A stretch of DNA of 8,541 nucleotides from Parcubacteria group bacterium GW2011_GWB1_37_13 (GTDB lineage Bacteria; Patescibacteriota; Minisyncoccia; Phycocordibacterales; UBA9973). This document shows positions 6,529-8,541 of this stretch, in pieces (positions within the stretch are counted from its first letter, which is position 1; each line of letters opens with the position of its first letter). The notes beneath the pieces were generated by a model. It made no database searches, had not been told where the DNA came from, and saw only the letters and a program-made list of their open reading frames with translations. The stretch lies in NCBI GenBank assembly GCA_000990145.1, contig LBSW01000022.1, forward strand, positions 1 to 8,541. Direction: 5' to 3'. The translations under genes and the position numbers were made by a program.

Positions 6529-6565
6529 TCTACTATCTCGAACATATGTAAAAGATAGTAGACAA
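6529..6565 (-). repeat. 37-bp palindromic direct repeat, promoter-side copy
   Basis: A perfect copy, in the same orientation, of 5885-5921, including the non-palindromic CGA and AAA positions and the trailing CAA. It ends 28 nt before the ATG of the enclosed gene and overlaps that gene's -35 region. The copies match from a shared T at the left edge; identity ends abruptly on both sides (T versus A at the left, G versus A at the right). Confidence 0.97.
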
Positions 6566-6645
6566 GGGTAAAATTTAAGTTTTATTAACTAGATAATTCT
6601 TTTATAAGAAAATCTAATACTCTATTAGCTTTATCGATTTATAAT

Positions 6646-6804
6646 TTAGCATATCAGGGAGTAATCTTTCCGGCGAAACTCTTCTATATAATCAAATCTC
6701 AGATGACGAAGAGTTTTTAATTTCTCTTTTTTCCTAGCCAAAAGCTCTTCAGGAGTTAGCGGTGTTATGCGTATATCTCGAGTTTGTTTGGGTTTTTCTT
6801 CCAT
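6646..6804 (-). CDS. Small basic protein of unknown function after obg
   Basis: A 52-residue open frame starting MEEKPKQTRD and ending EEFRRKDYSLIC. It begins 3 nt after the obg stop codon, so co-transcription and coupled translation are likely. It is rich in Lys, Arg, Glu and Leu, with a likely helix through PEELLARKKEKLKTLRHL, and has no membrane segment or signal peptide. I do not recognise a family. After its stop, another frame reads IDKANRVLDFLIKELSS up to 6584, which looks protein-like and might be a detached C-terminus, but stops in both frames block any single-base join. It may therefore be a truncated gene. No clear ribosome binding site is seen. Confidence 0.5.
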   Translation of the reverse strand: MEEKPKQTRDIRITPLTPEELLARKKEKLKTLRHLRFDYIEEFRRKDYSLIC

Positions 6805-6807
6805 AAT

Positions 6808-7803
6808 TTATTTTTTACTTAAAATCTTTATTAATGCATCACTGAATTTTTTTACCATTTTATCATCAAACAGAGATAAAATGAAAACTTTTTTATTTAA
6901 CTTTTCAAATGTTTTGACAGTTTTTGCGACAATTTTTGGATTTTCCGCCATATCAGTTTTTGTTAAAATTATTATTTCTTCTTTTTCAGACAAACCATCT
7001 TCGCCCAAGTTTAAATTCTTATCATACTTTCCCAATTCTTTACGAATCTCTTTATAACTTTTTAGCATAACCGGGTTTTCGAAAGACACTAAATGCGCAA
7101 GCATTTTAGTGCGTTTGATGTGACGTAAAAACTTTACGCCTAAACCTTTCCCTTCTGAGGCTCCTTCAATAAGTCCGGGAATATCCGCAATAATATAGCC
7201 AAAAAAATCTCCTAAATTCGGATCAAGCGTAGTAAAAGGATAATCTCCGACTTTAGCTTCCGCATTGGTCAGGGCATTAAGCAGAGAAGATTTGCCCGCA
7301 TTCGGAAGTCCGATAAATCCAATATCCGCAAAAAGTTCCAGTTCTATTTTGAAATTTTCTTTTTCGCCTTCTTGTCCAATTCTACTTTCCCGCGGAGTTG
7401 TGTTGATTGAACTTTTGAAATGCTCATTTCCAAAACCACCATATCCTCCCCTCAAGAGTAAAATTTTTTCACCCTCTTTCGCTAACTGCCATTTTTGATC
7501 GGTTTCAAGATTAGTAATAACAGAACCAACCGGCAATTCTAAAACAAAATCTTCTCCGTTTTTTCCATGCAGACTTTTACTTCCGCCGTCTTCACCTCTG
7601 CCGGCAATAAAACTTTTTTGGGCTTTATATTTTAAAAGTATATGTATGTCGCGAACGGCTTGCACATAAAAATTCCCGCCTCGTCCTGCATCCCCTCCCG
7701 CAGGTCCGCCCTTCGGTTCAAATTTCTGCCGATGCCAACGCACGACGCCGTTTCCTCCTCGGCCAGCTTCCGCATATATCTTTATTTCGTCAATGAAGGC
7801 CAT
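6808..7803 (-). CDS. obg: GTPase Obg (CgtA)
   Basis: A 331-residue Obg GTPase, a cytoplasmic factor in 50S ribosome maturation and growth or stress control. The N-terminal Obg fold (1-157) has the glycine-rich repeats of the family (GRGGNG, PKGGPAGGDAGRGG, AGRGEDG, RGGYGGFGNEHF). The G domain shows G1 GLPNAGKS (165-172), the switch I motif DYPFTT (187-192), G3 DIPG (207-210), G4 TKTD (281-284, Thr in place of the usual Asn) and a G5-like SLF near 310. There is no C-terminal OCT domain, as in many small-genome versions. ATG at 7801-7803 gives the standard start MAFIDEIKIYAEAG. The GGG directly before the ATG is too close for a normal Shine-Dalgarno. Confidence 0.96.
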   Translation of the reverse strand: MAFIDEIKIYAEAGRGGNGVVRWHRQKFEPKGGPAGGDAGRGGNFYVQAVRDIHILLKYKAQKSFIAGRGEDGGSKSLHGKNGEDFVLELPVGSVITNLETDQKWQLAKEGEKILLLRGGYGGFGNEHFKSSINTTPRESRIGQEGEKENFKIELELFADIGFIGLPNAGKSSLLNALTNAEAKVGDYPFTTLDPNLGDFFGYIIADIPGLIEGASEGKGLGVKFLRHIKRTKMLAHLVSFENPVMLKSYKEIRKELGKYDKNLNLGEDGLSEKEEIIILTKTDMAENPKIVAKTVKTFEKLNKKVFILSLFDDKMVKKFSDALIKILSKK

Positions 7804-7874
7804 CCCAGTGCTAAAATTTTAATTAATAATGTTTATAGTTATGCCCCGTAATCAAAAATTTAGTACGGGACAGG
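7800..7874. repeat. Imperfect inverted repeat between MYG1-like gene and obg
   Basis: The reverse complement of 7800-7820 and the forward sequence 7854-7874 agree at 15 of 21 positions without gaps, sharing an AAAA-TTTAG-AC core and a GGG. One arm contains the obg start codon. Inside lies a perfect 6-bp stem, CCCGTA (7845-7850) with TACGGG (7864-7869), around a 13-nt loop. No T run follows the stem on the minus strand, so it is not a standard terminator. It could be a weak regulatory fold ahead of obg or a worn dispersed repeat. Confidence 0.45.
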
Positions 7875-7877
7875 TAT

Positions 7878-8541
7878 TTAGGATTCTATAGCAAGTTGAG
7901 CCAGTTTAACAGCTCCTTCTTTAGATTTTGCAACAGCCATAAAAAGCGCCCGATGGCAAAATACTGCATTCGATACTCCGGTTATTTTTTGCAAATCTTT
8001 ATACGAAAGTCCACCCCAGGAAATTGGAAAATTTTTTCTGCTTCCAAAACTATTTTTTTCCTTTCTCATAGCTACAATAGACCAATCTTCTTTATCGCCA
8101 TAAACAACAAAAAGGGGTTCTGGAAAGTCCTGTAACGCGTCCCAAATCTCAAATCTTGAAACTTTCGGTTTATCTATAATAATCAATTTTTTATCTTTTG
8201 TTTTTTTAAAAAAATTTCTAATAATTTTTGCAATTTCTATTTGATCTTTCGCTTTTTTTATTTCCCTTTGTAAAATTTCTTTCGCCCAAGCGAGCGCTTC
8301 CATAAATTGCTTGTTTTTATCCAAATCTTCAAACGCGGTCGGTGAAAAAATAGCAAAAACATCCTGTAAAGTGTATGGAAAAATATTCGGAAAATTATTT
8401 TTATATAAATCAACCCCATTGTCATTTACATCCACCGGCATCACAAGTTTGCGTTCAATAATATCAGTAATTTTTTTATTGCCCGTAATCTCTCCACCAA
8501 ACTTTTTCCAAACTAAGCCAAAAGACGAATAAGGTATTCCT
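7878..8541 (-). CDS. MYG1/UPF0160-type DHH-like metal-dependent hydrolase, C-terminal part
   Basis: The frame is open from the right window edge to the stop at 7878, giving 221 residues of a protein whose family is about 300 long; the N-terminal HxD/DD metal-site part is outside the window. It starts GIPYSSFGLVWKKFGGEI, matching the Y-S-S-x-G-L-V-x-K segment of MYG1 proteins. VDVNDNGVD follows, corresponding to D-A-I-D-N-G, and near the C-terminus NAVFCHRALFMAVAKSKEGA corresponds to the F-x-H-x-x-G-F-x-x-x-x-x-T-x-E-G-A motif. The EDWSIVAMR strand also fits. MYG1 proteins are exonuclease or phosphoesterase-like enzymes of the DHH superfamily; the bacterial substrate is poorly known. A GTG at 8444 is not the true start because conserved sequence continues upstream. 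obg follows 74 nt downstream. Confidence 0.82.
   Translation of the reverse strand, partial: GIPYSSFGLVWKKFGGEITGNKKITDIIERKLVMPVDVNDNGVDLYKNNFPNIFPYTLQDVFAIFSPTAFEDLDKNKQFMEALAWAKEILQREIKKAKDQIEIAKIIRNFFKKTKDKKLIIIDKPKVSRFEIWDALQDFPEPLFVVYGDKEDWSIVAMRKEKNSFGSRKNFPISWGGLSYKDLQKITGVSNAVFCHRALFMAVAKSKEGAVKLAQLAIES

Larger units (their letters stand above)
5885..6565 (-). mobile_element. Candidate repeat-bounded cassette carrying a winged-helix/Cas2-like gene
   Basis: Two identical 37-bp palindromic repeats enclose exactly one gene, with only 9 nt on its 3' side and 28 nt on its 5' side. The unit is 681 bp including both repeats and separates the obg run from the transporter operon. Single-gene content, tight fit and perfect repeat identity resemble an inserted cassette, loosely like a REP/RAYT unit or a Xer-site module. 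No short target duplication outside the repeats is visible, and no known transposase or integrase motif (HUH plus Tyr, DDE, Xer R-H-R-Y) is in the gene. The alternative is a pair of operator sites. Calling it mobile is inference. Confidence 0.4.

Noticed and set aside
5885..6565. CRISPR array suggested by 36-37-nt repeats beside a Cas2-like domain
   Set aside because: Only two copies exist, 607 bp apart with a gene between them; there are no spacers of uniform length, no leader, no cas1 and no effector.
6597..6628. Rho-independent terminator candidates between the small frame and the repeat
   Set aside because: The stems found (TTCTT/AAGAA and CTAATA/TATTAG) are 5-6 bp, almost all AT, and lack a proper T tract; expected by chance in this composition.
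7878..8444. Complete 188-residue protein starting at GTG 8444
   Set aside because: The frame stays open to the window edge and the upstream 33 residues include the conserved Y-S-S-x-G-L-V segment of MYG1-type proteins.

Overview
This AT-rich window carries densely packed genes, all on the minus strand. It looks like part of a small, streamlined bacterial genome, most likely Candidate Phyla Radiation (Patescibacteria, Parcubacteria-like). That assignment is an inference. It rests on the compact all-minus layout, an HlyD/FtsX/LolD-type export cassette with no outer-membrane partner in view, a winged-helix/Cas2-like (PaaX-like) gene of a kind I associate with these genomes, and several promoters that would give almost leaderless mRNAs. 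No rRNA or other phylogenetic marker is present to prove it.

In transcription order (right to left) the window holds: the C-terminal part of a MYG1-type (UPF0160) hydrolase (7878-8541, cut by the window edge); a 74-bp gap with a hairpin and an imperfect inverted repeat; obg (6808-7803); a 52-residue unknown protein 3 nt after it (6646-6804); a winged-helix/Cas2-like gene with one in-frame TAA (5931-6500), bracketed by two perfect 37-bp direct repeats (5885-5921 and 6529-6565), each nearly palindromic; a membrane-fusion (HlyD/MacA-like) gene with a one-base frameshift in an A6 run (4391-5837); an FtsX/MacB-type permease (3125-4381); its ABC ATPase (2432-3115); gatB with its own promoter (953-2386); a class II fructose/tagatose-bisphosphate aldolase (94-948); and the first 29 codons of a probable FAD-linked oxidase (1-89).

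The adaptor, permease and ATPase form a tripartite MacAB-like transporter with 9-nt gaps between genes. gatB, the aldolase and the putative oxidase form a housekeeping run with 4-nt gaps. obg and the small protein are tightly coupled.

The part most worth a second look is 5885-6565. A gene whose product combines a winged helix with a Cas2-type fold sits between two identical 37-bp palindromic sequences. One copy overlaps the -35 region of that gene's own promoter and the other lies just upstream of the exporter promoter. This can be read as a repeat-bounded cassette (mobile, or inserted with a long target duplication) or as a paired operator of an autoregulated exporter repressor. The 37-bp identity, which includes non-palindromic positions, favours duplication. 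The nonsense codon and the neighbouring frameshift suggest decay of this region or sequence error.
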